DNA of 64,000 nt from Actinernus sp. WN-2022. Taxonomy: Eukaryota > Cnidaria > Anthozoa > Actiniaria > Actinernidae. The notes beneath the pieces are model-generated. The model saw only the letters and a program-made list of their open reading frames with translations. It did no database searches and was not told where the DNA came from. The DNA lies in assembly GCA_030867875.1 (NCBI GenBank), contig JAOWCC010000577.1, positions 1,690,660 through 1,754,659 on the forward strand. The letters are read 5' to 3'. Below, piece after piece: positions 22,501 through 33,730 of the stretch (positions are counted from its first letter, which is position 1; every line of letters starts with the position of its first letter). A program made the translations under genes and the position numbers.

Positions 22501-22819
22501 GTACCGTCGCAACCGTAGGGACATTCGAATTTGGGATGCTCAACTACCCCCAAAAGGTCCAGCGGATGTGAATCAGGATTTTTATGCGGTCGGTCAGTCT
22601 CTTACCGTACCTAACTCTTCAGCTCTTATGAGCGATACGCCACAAGTACCACTTGTAAAACCGGAACAACGTGAACAAGCTGAATCACCATCTGTGGTTT
22701 CAACGCCACCGCCAGAAACAGTTGCGGCATCAACGATGCCCTTTCCCATTGTGTATACAATACCGCGTTATCCTACGCGCAATCGCCGTGCACCAGGAAG
22801 ACTCATTCAAGAATGCTAG
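19584..22819 (+). pseudogene. Ty3/gypsy pol: protease, RT, RNase H, integrase, with stops and frameshifts
   Basis: Protease with IDTGADRTVMP (about 19658); reverse transcriptase 20147-20860 (DVREGFWHVELD, MPFGLNSAPE, MTDDFLVYG); RNase H (LQCDASQFGLGAVLL at 20998; ETDHKPLE at 21190); integrase with CDICMKH, GVDLCEHDGRQILVVVDYYS, SDNGPQF and SNGKVENSVK. Breaks: frame change near 19880-19940, TGA 20126-20128, TAG 21119-21121, TGA at about 21571, a stop near 21700, and a frame change at 22020-22030. The domain order is that of a Mag-like Ty3/gypsy element. Non-functional copy. Confidence 0.92.
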
Positions 22820-23119
22820 AGTTCAGGTTTCATAGGACTGTTTAATTTAATTTAATTTAATTTACTTGTTGACTCTTTAGTTCTGACTTCTCTTTGTTAA
22901 AGAAAGAGCGTGTAACGTGTTTGGTTAGCTCATTATCAGGCTGTTGTTGTAGCGCCCCATAGCGTGTTTACCATATTTGGGCATTCTTTGTGTCACTTGT
23001 CACGTAGTGGAATTTGTGTGATGCCAACCGGGAACTTTTAGGTGGCATATCAAACTTGGTCCAGAGAGTTAAACTCGCGTTTCATGTTATGATCTTCGTC
23101 GAGTTCTAGAGAGTAGGTT
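22820..23119 (+). repeat. probable remnant of the gypsy 3' untranslated region and LTR
   Basis: After the pol stop comes a (TTTAA)n tract, a short purine run (AAAGAAAGAG) and then TGTAACGTGTTTGG near 22910, a plausible LTR start. No second copy of this sequence was found upstream of gag, so the LTR call rests on position only. Confidence 0.4.
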
Positions 23120-24573
23120 ATGGATAACTGGCAACGCGACAATGACAATTCTATATGCGATCCACAGGAGCTGTCATCTACCTTCAATAGCCATTTTTCT
23201 TGTACTGGGTCGAAGCTTGCTAGCGACATTCCTTACAATGAAAACAAACCATCGCATTTAGATTATCTCAAGGTCACTGACCATAGATTCGAACTTAAAA
23301 CAACTGACAGTGCCAAAGTGTTCTCGTTATTATCTAAGCTATGCAAATCTAAAGCGACTGGATTAGACAAAATATCTGCTCGACTCCTTCGGGAATGCGC
23401 AGATTTGATCGCTAGTTCTCTTTGTTTGATTTGTAACAGATCCATTGTCTCGGGTGTTTTTCCCAGTGAATGGATATGTTCTACAGTAATTCCATTATTC
23501 AAACAGGGAGAACGTTCCGACTTAAATAATTATCGACATATCTCTATCATCCCCGTCGTGGCAAAAGTTTTTGAGAGAATCGTTTACGATCAGTTTTATA
23601 GCTATCTAACTGAAAATAATTTAATCTCAAGCAATCAGTCGGGGTTTCGATCACTTCACTCCACTGTTACGGCCTTACTTGAAGCCACTGAAAACTGGGC
23701 TTTCAATATTGACAAAGGAAATGTTAATGCAGTGGCTTTCCTTGATCTTAAGAAGGCTTTCGACACTGTTGACCATACCATTTTATTATCTAAATTAAAT
23801 GTTTATGGTGTTCGGAAGCGCCTCACTTAACTGGTTCAAATCATATTTGGATAGCCGCAAACAAAGATGCTTCGTAAATGGTTCTCTCTCAGACACCCAA
23901 CCCCTAACCTGTGGCATTCCCCAGGGAACTATCCTAGGTCCTCTCCTCTTTATACTTTACATAAACGATTTGCCTAATTGTCTCTCTCATTCTCTACCTC
24001 GGATGTACGCCGATGACACGCACTTAACTTTTGCCAGCAATGATATCAATCACATAGACCATGAGTTGAACCAAGATCTTGTAAGGGTTAGTGAATGGCT
24101 CATTGCAAATAAGTTCACCCTTAATAAGTCCAAGACTGAATACATGTTAATAGGGTCAAGGCAAAGGTTAAGTACGTTTGACAGAGCTCCCTCTCTTTTT
24201 ATTGATGGTGCCTCTGTTAATCGGGTTACATCCACAAAATGTCTTGGAGTGCATATTGACGAACACTTATCTTGGAATGTGCACATAGGCAAACTGTCAA
24301 AGAAACTTTTCCTCTGGCATTGGCGCCCTGAAACGCACGAGACCTTTTGAAACACTTTTGTGTATCTATAATGCTTTAGTGCAGCCCCATTTCGACTACT
24401 GTAGCGTCGTTTGGGGAAATTGCAATAAAACTCTTGCCACTAAACTTCAAAAGCTACAAAATCGTGCTGTAGGAATTTTGACTTTTTCCAATTACGACGC
24501 CAATGCTGATGATCTATTCAAAAAAACTTGGCTGGAGAAAACTAGACAATCACCGGAAATTTCTAACTACTAC
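23120..24573 (+). pseudogene. CR1-like LINE reverse transcriptase, 5' part, split by the Polinton
   Basis: RT fragments in two to three frames: KATGLDKISARLL, FLDLKKAFDTVDH (about 23740), GIPQGTILGPLLFILYINDLP region (about 23915-23970), MYADDT (24003), and the thumb region LGVHIDEHLSWN (24243). The reading frame of the post-RT region runs up to the Polinton target duplication and resumes at 41421. Frameshifts near 23815, 24340 and 24525 predate or accompany decay. The endonuclease is missing. Confidence 0.9.
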
Positions 24574-24579
24574 TATGGT

Positions 24580-24943
24580 AGTAGTGGGAAGAGAGGCGAA
24601 TTACCCCCCTTTTTGTGGCGCTATGCTAATTTTTGAGGCGCTATGCTAATTTTTGAGGCGCTATGCTAATTTTTGAGGCGCTCTCATTAATTCAATGACG
24701 TCACGGTCCTATTGTCTTAGGTCATGCATCAATTAATTAGGGCGTACGCCTTTTTTTTAGGGTGTTATGCTAATTTTTAGGGTGTTCTATTGTCTTTCCG
24801 CATGAATAAAGTGGTGAGCTCATGAATAAAGTGGTGAGCTCATGAATAAAATGGGGGTGAATAAATTATCTATTGTTCCTTTGGATGAGGTCATCGATCT
24901 ATTCGGGCATGTTTGGGCAAAGCCTATTGTTTGGGATCGTCTT
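24580..24943 (+). repeat. left terminal inverted repeat of the Polinton
   Basis: Begins AGTAGTGGGAAG. Contains three tandem GGCGCTATGCTAATTTTTGA units (right end has two), a TGACGTCA site at 24696-24703, GGGTGTTATGCTAATTTTTA, and CATGAATAAAGTGGTGAGCT repeats. Homology to the right end stops at a TTAA-flanked MITE and then resumes weakly up to the PolB ATG. Confidence 0.93.
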
Positions 24944-24947
24944 TTAA

Positions 24948-25356
24948 ACACGAAGTTCCGGTATAAATAGGTTAGCCCCTCCTCTTTTCACGCATCGCGA
25001 GCTCGAAATTTAAAATTCAGATTGCTGAGCAGTGAAGAAAGCAAGCGAGCATATCAGCCTCTCCTTTGAAATGCTAGAGTTTTAAGGTTTAAAATTAAAC
25101 AAACCATAAAAAAAGTGACCAGAGGGGAGATAGTTGTCCATTTATTACTGCCAATGGTATTTTATGACTGTTTACGAACTCTGTAGCCCTTACTCTGAAG
25201 TTGAACATTTTTTGTTTCATTTGAATTTCGCGCGATAAGCAATCAGTAGGGAGCACTCAAGCGGAGAATCACGCAGATGTTCACTCCACAAAGGCCGATT
25301 GACAACTGAAGGGTGACAAACCACTGGGCTCCCCTTTTTATACCGGAACTTCGTGT
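24948..25356. mobile_element. TTAA-flanked MITE inserted in the Polinton left end
   Basis: Inverted ends ACACGAAGTTCCGGTATAAA and TTTATACCGGAACTTCGTGT, flanked by TTAA on both sides (24944-24947 and 25357-25360). 409 bp, no coding. The flanking Polinton sequence is continuous with its right-end counterpart when this block is ignored. TTAA duplication fits piggyBac or Kolobok-type non-autonomous elements. The insert separates the distal terminal repeat from the PolB leader, and its own end supplies a TATAAATA (24962-24969). Confidence 0.85.
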
Positions 25357-26395
25357 TTAAGCTAGAACCGATCGGTCCTGAATCCATTCAAGAAATTGAG
25401 CAACAACAAGGTCGAACGATTCTACACGTATTCGAGATTGAGCAGCAACAAGATGGAATCTACGAAATTGGACTGTGATATCACAGAGGCCATTGAGAGG
25501 CTACTCGAGATCGCAGCAGTTGACTTTGAGGTAAATATTATTTTGACTTGTATTTACATCACAACCGTTTTGTTTGTGTGCAGGTTTTGAGAGTGTTTTT
25601 ATTTTTGTAGACCATTCCAGAGGATATTCCTCTTGAAGTTTTGGAGCCCTGGAACGATTGGGAAACAGAGTTGGAGACTGCTACAAAAGTAAGCAATTTG
25701 ATTATGTACCATTGTAAAGGTTTAAGCGTAAAATTTACTTTGATTTTCTTCCGTCTTTTCAGAATCAGTTGGACGAAACGTCAGACATTCCTCCCGAGAT
25801 ATTCGAACCCTGGAATGATTTTGACTCGGTAAGTAATTCGGATTCAGTAATTCGATGGTCTCGTTCTGTTCTTGCACGATACCATTCTAAAAAGGTTCTC
25901 TTTATTTTTGTCTTAGGAAGTACAAGAATCCATACCAGAGCTACAACAAACTGGAGCGGGTCAAAAGCGACCTCTTGAGGTACGTTTTGAAATCCAACAC
26001 TCGCTATTTCATGTTCTTAAGTTTCAAGACCTTAATCATATTTATTTCAATGTTGTAGGATAAGGGAGGTGTACCCCAAGCCAAAAAAGGGAAGCACGAG
26101 TGTGAGACGTGTGGGAAAGTGTTTTCTCGAGGACGTGACCTGACGCGGCATAGACAGACACACAACGGCGAAGAGCAGCACGAGTGTTCTCATTGCGAGA
26201 AGAAATTTGACCGCAAGTCTAATTTACAGAGACACAAGAAGAATGTGCACGAGAACCGAGCTGCCCAGCGCAACTACAAATGCAACACCTGTGGCGAAGA
26301 GTTCCACAATATGGCTCCCTACCGGGCTCATCAGAAGACGGTTCACCCCAAAACCTCGACCAGCAGCAAGAAACGTCCCAACGAAGACAAATTCG

Positions 26396-27165
26396 GTAAG
26401 AAATATTTATTTTGATAAATTACTTAACTGAGATACGAATTCAAGGTCCGCTACGTAGAACAATAGTCGACATGTTTGGGTCAGTCTTTTGTGTGAGGGA
26501 TTAGCCGTATGCAAATTGGCGTTGAGATGGAAGTCTTTTGTTTGCTACTGGATTAACCATACCAAGGTCTAAGCCAGAGTAATAACGAAATCAATTATTA
26601 CGTAAATTCAAACGAGCTTTTCAATCTGCTTAACTGGGATAAGCTAACAATTAGAAGGAGAAAACAAATAGTTTGTGGTACAAGTTTTTTTTGTTCTAAG
26701 TTAGTAGTCTGATAAAACTTCAATTCGTGTCCAGAAAAATAAAAAACGGATATGCGCTTTTGAAGTATTTACCCTTTCTGGAGCTATACAGTAATTGTAT
26801 GGAACTATAATTTTCATATTTTCGCGACGTTAACATTCCTAGGCTACACTCTATGCGTATAGCAATGTTATCTTTGTTTTGAGGCCTATAAACTTCAATA
26901 AATCGTTATCTCCACAGTAATACATGCTTGGGAAAATCTTTTGTGTAGGATTTTTCTTAATTTACTTCAGCTTGATAGCCGTGACCTATTCATATGTCAA
27001 TCCATGTTCGGCTTAAACACAATAGAAGGTTGTGACGTCTTTTGAGTGGGGGATTAGTCCTCATTAACTTCATCTGTAGATTCGTGTTCAAACATCCCAA
27101 TAGAATATGTTTGGACCGGTCATTTATTTATAGGCAAATAGATTGTTGAATTATTTAATCTTCAG
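26396..27165 (+). other. long intron between zinc-finger exon and PolB body
   Basis: 770-bp AT-rich intron bounded by GTAAGA and TTCAG; the junction codon is Asp (phase 1). No ORF or repeat of note inside. Confidence 0.65.
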
Positions 27166-30100
27166 ACCCAAAACCCAAGAAAGTCAAACCCAGTCCTACT
27201 GAGAAACCACAACCAAAACCAACTCCAAGCACCAGCTGGCAAGAAGACCCTAGAGCCCTCACCGACCTTCCAGAAGATGAACAAAGCCCTGTCCTCGAGT
27301 ACCGTCGCCACTGGTTTCAGATCCGGACCCGGTTCCAACGCCAGAATAGATTATTGGATTGGTACAACTTTCGCCTAACCTCCCTCCAACCCTCAGAAGT
27401 CCTTCCCCATCTTGACTGGATCTTCGCGGACCAGTCTACCGTCTTTAAACTGAATGTGTCGTTTGGGTACTTACTCCGTAACAACGAAACTGGTGATCTG
27501 CAGTACCATTATACCTCCAGAAACAACAACCAGGCCTTTGAAGAACCCTTCCTCATAGCTAATGCCGGCGATCTTGAACGGGTCCGGGAAGCTCTTCAAA
27601 ACTTGGATATTCTGGAATGGGTGAGACAGCAACGGCCCAACTCGAAATGGGTGGTGGATAAAGTCACCAACATCACTTTCTTTGTGACGAAGATCCGTGG
27701 TCACCCTATTGGCCGTGGTAAAAATCTGTCCCACTACCTTGTAGAAAACCGAGGGATCGCTCCCCTCGCTACTAATGAAAGGACTGGCAAACCGTATAAC
27801 GACAACCTATGCTTCTTCCGTGCTCTGGCGCTGCACAACGGCTGCCATCTGAAAAATCTGGAGCGGGATGCTCAACATTATTACGAAAGGTAAGCGTGTA
27901 GCTGTTTACAGTAGCATTGTCATGTACAACATTGTATATATTTTTATAACATGATGAGTACTTCAGTTAACTAAGTCTGTTCTTCGCCAAAACGCGTTAT
28001 ACCTTTTTCAACTACTATTCGAGTGTTCTAAAACGGGTTTTAATCCAGTCTTGTGTGAACATCTGTTATTGTGCTAAAAAGTCCGTTATAAACAAAACTA
28101 TAGCTTTTACAACTAAATTAAGTTTGTTAAGAGCGTATGCAAATACATATCAAAAATGACGCATCGCTGGTTCGTATAAATTACGAGCCCTTTCTTTTGA
28201 TTGATAGAAATGTGTTTAGTCTTTTGAAAACAATCGTTTATTGTACATATGCAGAGATAACGCATCGCTGGTTCGTAAAAAAAATAATGGTCTGTTTGTT
28301 TTAGGTATCGAGCAACACAACCCTCCAAAAAGAAATTCCGCGGGATCACCGTAGAAGAACTGTCCGATCTGGAACAGCTCTTCGAGGTGAATGTCTTTGT
28401 CTACGCGCTGGAACCCACCCAACCTGATGGCGGCAGTGAGGAGAACGACAGCGAAGAAACCAAACCCGAATTAGCAGCCCAACTCATCCACCGCTCACAC
28501 CACCATTATTCCAGTACCCTCTACCTGAACCTGTTCCAGTACCCTCTACCTGAACCTGTTCCAGAAACACTTCTCCTACATCAAAAATATGAAGAGGTAT
28601 TCTAAATCCTTCTGCTGCTCTCGATGTGGAAGATATTTCAAACGTGCTGATAATCATCGCCGTCACGAGCGTACCTGTGAAGAGAATGTTCGCTACCAAT
28701 TTCCGGGTGGGGCTTACAAGACGCTTCCGACTATCTTTAATTTACTGGAAGATGAAGGCTTCTACCTCCACGAACAGCTCAAGTACTTCCCCTACCGAGC
28801 CACTTACGACTTCGAGTGTATGTTCGACCACCAGAATCACCCTAAAGATACGAACAAACTGACCTGGCAAGCCAAGCATATCCAGCTCAGTGTCAGCGTA
28901 TGCTCCAATGTCCCTAACTTCGAGCAGCCTAAATGTTTTGTGACGGATGGGGACTCTAAAAAGCTTGTGAAAGATATGGTCGACTATTTGGTACATATCA
29001 GCCAAGAAAGTTATCGCCTCGTGAAACAAGAGTTCGCCTATTTGTTTGAAGCTATTGACGACAAGCTAGGAGTAATAACCGAGGAACAACGAGTAGCCAA
29101 TGCCACTACCGTTGAAGAGGGTAGTCAAAACAGTGATGATGAGGGCGAAGATCTGATGAATACGGATGATGAAGACGAAGAAATCGAGTCGGAGACTGAG
29201 GAAGACAGAGCTTTCTTAGATGATAGTGAAGCGGAAGAACAAGACCCGTCATTCTACCGGGCATTCAATCGAGAGCGGGGAGAGCAGTGTGTTGAAAATC
29301 AACCGAAAGTGACCAATACACAGCCTAAAAAGAAAAAGAAAAAAGAAAAACCCCTAAAAAAACTAAGAGACAGACTGGATGAGTACTTGAAAGAACTTCC
29401 CGTCCTGGGCTTCAATTCTGGCAAGTATGACTTGAACGCCGTCAAAGAATTTCTCTTCCCAGTCCTGGTCCAACATGAGCAAGTAAAGTTCACCATAAAG
29501 CGTAACAACAACTTCATGTGTTTGAAAACAGAACACCTTCGCTTCTTAGATGTGACCAACTTCCTCGCTCCCGGGTTCAGTTACGCGAAATTCCTGAAAG
29601 CCTACGATTGCCCTCAAGCGAAAGGTTTCTTCCCCTACGAGTGGATGGACTCCTTGGACAAACTAGACCACTCTTCTCTTCCTCCTCATGAAAGTTTCCA
29701 CTCCTCCTTGACCAACACCAACATTTCTGACGAAGACTACCAGTACTGCCAGCAAATCTGGAACGAAAATAACATGCAAACGTTCCGCGACTTCCTCATC
29801 TGGTACAACGACCTCGATGTTCAGCCCTTCTGTGATGCCTTGGAGAAAATGTCTGCCTTTTGGAAAGCCCGAAACATCGATATGTTGAGGCAAGGTATTT
29901 CTATCCCTGGCATCACCTTAACGTACCTCTTTCAAACCCTACAACCTGGCATTTTCTTCTCTCTCTTCGATGAGAAAAATAAAGATCTCTACTCGCTATT
30001 CAAGAAAAACATGGTGGGCGGACCCAGTATCATCTTCCACCGATACCACGAAAAGAACAAGACCAAGATCCGAGAAAACGAAATACAAGCCCAAGGCAAA

Positions 30101-30386
30101 GAACCTAAAGTCTGCCAGAAAATCGTGGGGTACGACGCCAACGCCCTCTATCTCTGGGCCATTATGCAGAACATGCCCACAGGATCCTTTACCAGAAGAA
30201 AAGAGGAAACTCAATTCAAGAAAGAAAGCTCCTCCAAGATGGCGACAGAGTGGTTGGAATGAGAAGCCGAGCAGAGAGGGATCCATATCCGACATCAGAT
30301 GAATGATACGGAAAAGCGTATCGGTGACAGAAGACTCCCAGTCGACGGATTCTACGGACCAACTCAGACCGTCTTCCAGTTTCAAG

Positions 30387-30716
30387 GTAGGAAATAATGT
30401 TTGACAGGGAAAAACATTTAATCATTCAGTTCACTCACTCATTTATTTATTCAGTTCACTCATTCATTTCACCATTAATTCATTTAGTTCACTCACTCGT
30501 TTATTTATTCATTCGGTTCACTGTTTATTCATTCATTTCACTCGCTCATTTCACTCACTCATTTAGTTCATTCATTCATTCATTCATTTATTCATTCAAT
30601 TCACCCACTCATTTATTTATTTATTCGTTTCACTCATTCATTTATTTATTTATTCAGTTCACTCATTCATTCATTCAGTTCACTCATTCAGTTCACTCAT
30701 TTATTCTATTTTCCAG
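30387..30716 (+). repeat. microsatellite-filled intron of PolB
   Basis: Intron 7 (GTAGGA...TTCCAG) consists almost wholly of TTCACTCATTCATTTATTTA-type repeats. No coding signal. Confidence 0.85.
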
Positions 30717-32220
30717 GTTGCTGGTATCACGGCCACGATTGTCATCTTAACCGAGGGAAAGAAATGAATGTGAAGAGAAAGAAGCCTATGACTGAACTCC
30801 TAGAAGAAACGCGAGCCAATTCCCAATACATTAGGGATGAAGGCTATCACCTTGTGGAGATGTGGGAATGCGAGTGGCGAAGGCTGAAAAAGACCAACCC
30901 TACACTTCAACACTTCCTGGAAACCAAGTTCAGCCGCCCTCTAGACAAAGTCACTACGTTGGATAAAGACCAGATTCTGACAGCCATCCGCAGTGGGTCT
31001 CTGTTTGGTGTGGTCGAATGTGACATCCGGGTACCGGATCATCTCAAGCCCAAGTTCAGCGAGATGTGTCCCATATTCAAAAATACAGAGATTTCTAGAG
31101 AGGACATTGGCGACTTCATGAAAGGGTTTGCTGAGGAACACAAGATTATGCCTCGCCCTCGCCGCAGTCTGATAGGGAGTTTCTTCGGTGAAAAAATCTT
31201 ACTGGCCACTCCCCTCATCCAATGGTACTTGGAGCACGGTCTGGAAGTCACTCGTATTTATCAAGTGGTGGGGTACACACCTTCCCCCTGCTTCAAGCCC
31301 TTTGGTGAGGCCGTTAGTGACGCCAGGCGTGCTGGTGATGCCGACCCTCACAAAGCCATCATCGCGGATACGATGAAACTGGTAAGTAAATCTCAAAAGT
31401 TAACATATTAATGCTATTAGACGCAACAGAGGGATACTAATTTTAGTTTCAACAGGTTGGCAATTGTAATCGCGTGATGACTCATTTTGTTATTGTTTTT
31501 TTCTATAGGTGGGCAATTCCAGCTACGGAAAAACGATCACGGATCAAGAACGCCATCGTGATCAATACTCCTTTCTTCCGTCAAATCGATAATATAGATG
31601 ATGACACTTATGAAGTCCAGTCCTGTAAGAAAAAAATTAAATTAAATCTTCCTATGCAGATAGGGTTTTTTGTGTACCAGTATGCCAAACTACGTATGTT
31701 ACAATTTTATTTTGATTTTTTAGATAAGTATCTGGACCGTTCGAATTTTCAATACTGTGAAATGGACACCGACTCTGCCTATATTGCCATTTCTGGAGAG
31801 TCTGTCGAAAGTTTAGTGAATCCAGAACTCAGAGCTGAGTTTAATCAGGATAAGGTTAACTGGTTCCCTCGTACTGATACGCCCGAGAACAAAGCCTACG
31901 ATAAGAGAACGCCCGGTCTGTTTAAGGAGGAGTGGTCTGGTGACGGGATTATTGGTTTAAATAGTAAAACGTACTTTTGTTTTGGCGCTTCTAACAAGTT
32001 CAGTTGTAAAGGTGTCAACAAGAGATGCAACGACATCGATAAAGAGAAATATCTCAATGTATTACTAACCAAAGAGAGTAGCTCGGGTATCAATAAGGGT
32101 TTTCGTGTTGTCAACAACACCATGTACACCTATCAGCAAGTCAGGGCTGGGTTTTCTTATTTTTACCCAAAACGAAAAGTACAAGAGGATGGCGTGACCA
32201 CTTTACCTCTAGAGATATAA

Positions 32221-32446
32221 ACTTAGAACCAAGTGCTGTAAAATAGTTATATTATCGTAAATAGTATTTTCAAGCTTAATGTCAACAGTTATTTTATTCT
32301 TACTTAAAATGTACAAATGTACAAACTTCCAATAAATGTGTTATGGAAATGAACACGTCTCTATTCATTTGTCCTTTTTGTCCTGTTTATCCTGTTTGTC
32401 CTGACAAATTACGATAAAATTCACAATGTTTTATTTTTTGAATTAG
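32221..32446. other. AT-rich spacer after PolB
   Basis: Contains AATAAA near 32330, a likely polyadenylation signal, and a short run of TTTGTCCTG-type repeats (about 32368-32402). No ORF supported. Confidence 0.55.
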
Positions 32447-32683
32447 TTTTATCTTGATCTTCAAAGGATTAACAGGAGTCAATGCGTTTGTAAAAATTAT
32501 CCGGTGCCGAATTGTGGATCCAAATATTTAGTGAAACTTTCCAATCATTTAGCTGATGTCCATCATTTACCTAGCGAAAAACGCAAGAAATATTTACAAG
32601 AGGCAAAATTACAGAAATATAAAGTCGTTCGAGACTATAATCCATTGGATAGCCATTGGTTGATTCCTAATGAGAAACGTTAG
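32447..32683 (+). CDS. small zinc-finger-like Polinton protein
   Basis: Open frame of 78 codons between stops with no ATG in frame, so the start is lost or lies in an upstream exon. It encodes CVCKNYPVPNCGSK followed by LSNHLADVHH, a C2H2-type spacing (Cys...Cys...His-x4-His), then a basic helix (SEKRKKYLQEAK). It lies just ahead of the ATPase on the same strand. Resembles small zinc-finger ORFs of Polintons in general terms; role unknown. Confidence 0.5.
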   Translation, partial: FYLDLQRINRSQCVCKNYPVPNCGSKYLVKLSNHLADVHHLPSEKRKKYLQEAKLQKYKVVRDYNPLDSHWLIPNEKR

Positions 32684-32711
32684 GGGTGATATATACGCGT
32701 GAACAACTTAA

Positions 32712-33371
32712 ATATTACCATTTGGCGATAAGGACCCAAGACTGAAACACCCCTTTGGAGCGGTGATAGCCGGACCCACTTGCTGTGGAAAAACCCAGTT
32801 TGTGAAACGTCTTTTGCAAGCCGGTTAAAATTCAATTGATGGCGCCCCCGAGAATATTCTTTGGTGTTATGGATTAGACCAACCCGCTTATGAAGAAATG
32901 CAACAAACCCTTCCCAACATAACATTTATCGAGGGAATACCAAGTGACCTGGAATCTAGGATTAATCCAAGCGTTCGCAATCTCGTGGTTATCGATGATT
33001 TGATGAGTGAAGTCAGTAGTGATAAAAGAATTTCGAATTTATTTACCAAAGGCTGTCACCACAGAAATATGTCATGCATATTTATATTGCAAAATATTTT
33101 TCATCAAGGCAAAGAAATGAGAGATGTCAGTCTGAACTGTCATTATCTTGTTCTTTTTAAGTCTCCACGTGATAGTAGTCAAGTGAATCATTTAGGAAAA
33201 CAAATGTTCCCGGGAAACGTAAAATATATGCAAGAAGCCTTCAATGATGCGACCGCAAAGCCTCATGGGTATCTATTCTGTGATCTCAAGCCTCAGACGC
33301 CTGATAACTTCCGGTTACGGACCAATATATTTCCGGGAGAAACACAGTATGCCTATGTCAAAAAGGTATAA
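32712..33371 (+). pseudogene. Polinton packaging ATPase (FtsK/HerA type), with in-frame stop
   Basis: Would power DNA packaging into capsids. Walker A GPTCCGKTQF (about 32775), Walker B NLVVIDDLM (about 32976), sensor-type FILQN (33080). Start not found: frame is open from 32712 with no ATG before Walker A. A TAA at 32826-32828 interrupts it just after Walker A; the rest is open to the stop at 33369. The length and motif order fit the Polinton A32-like ATPase. Confidence 0.9.
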
Positions 33372-33406
33372 ATGGGAGTGTATAAACTTGAACCGTTCAT
33401 TCTACC

Positions 33407-33730
33407 ATGAGTCGTCGAGTGAGAAACAACTTTCATCACTTGAAAGTGTTGGCTACCAGTAAACCTCATCAAACCAAGGCCCTACTGAAAGTCGCCGACG
33501 ATCCATTGATTCACAGCCTTTGCGAGTGTGTGCTCAACGTTCTGAGAGCCACAGTCCCTATAATACCCCAACAAAAGAACAAGCTTGAAAAATTTAGAAA
33601 TTCTTTACTAGCCTTGGCACAGAAAGGAGTTCCCTTGTCGCGTAAGAAAAAACTTTTAGTACAACACGGTGGAAATTTCCTTGGAATTCTACTTCCTCCG
33701 GTATTAAAAGTACTTGAAAGTATTCTATAA
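33407..33730 (+). CDS. small basic Polinton protein with hydrophobic C-terminus
   Basis: 107 residues starting MSRRVRNNFHHL. Contains a helical middle (LIHSLCECVLNVLRATVP), a basic cluster (SRKKKLLVQHGG) and a hydrophobic end (FLGILLPPVLKVL). Proteins of this design are common beside Polinton ATPase genes in animal genomes (recollection, untested). Intact; its TAA overlaps the next ATG (TAATG). Confidence 0.65.
   Translation: MSRRVRNNFHHLKVLATSKPHQTKALLKVADDPLIHSLCECVLNVLRATVPIIPQQKNKLEKFRNSLLALAQKGVPLSRKKKLLVQHGGNFLGILLPPVLKVLESIL

Larger units (their letters stand above)
25453..32220 (+). pseudogene. Polinton PolB with N-terminal C2H2 zinc fingers, nine exons, broken
   Basis: Replicative protein-primed DNA polymerase. 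Exons by consensus sites and frame: 25453-25530, 25611-25688, 25763-25828, 25917-25979, 26059-26395, 27166-27889, 28305-30386, 30717-31381, 31509-32220. Exon 5 encodes three C2H2 fingers (CETCGKVFSRGRDLTRHRQTH and two more). Exons 6-7 hold the N-terminal domain, a C2H2-like CSRCGRYFKRADNHRRHERTC and the exonuclease (YDFECMFD; VLGFNSGKYDLNAV). Exon 7 also holds polymerase motif GYDANALYLWA; exons 8-9 hold NSSYGKT and MDTDSAY. Breaks: 25-bp tandem duplication at 28511-28560 shifts the frame; TGA at 30260-30262; frame change at about 31560-31580. The N-terminal finger exons could instead be a separate gene; phases are compatible with one. Confidence 0.9.
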
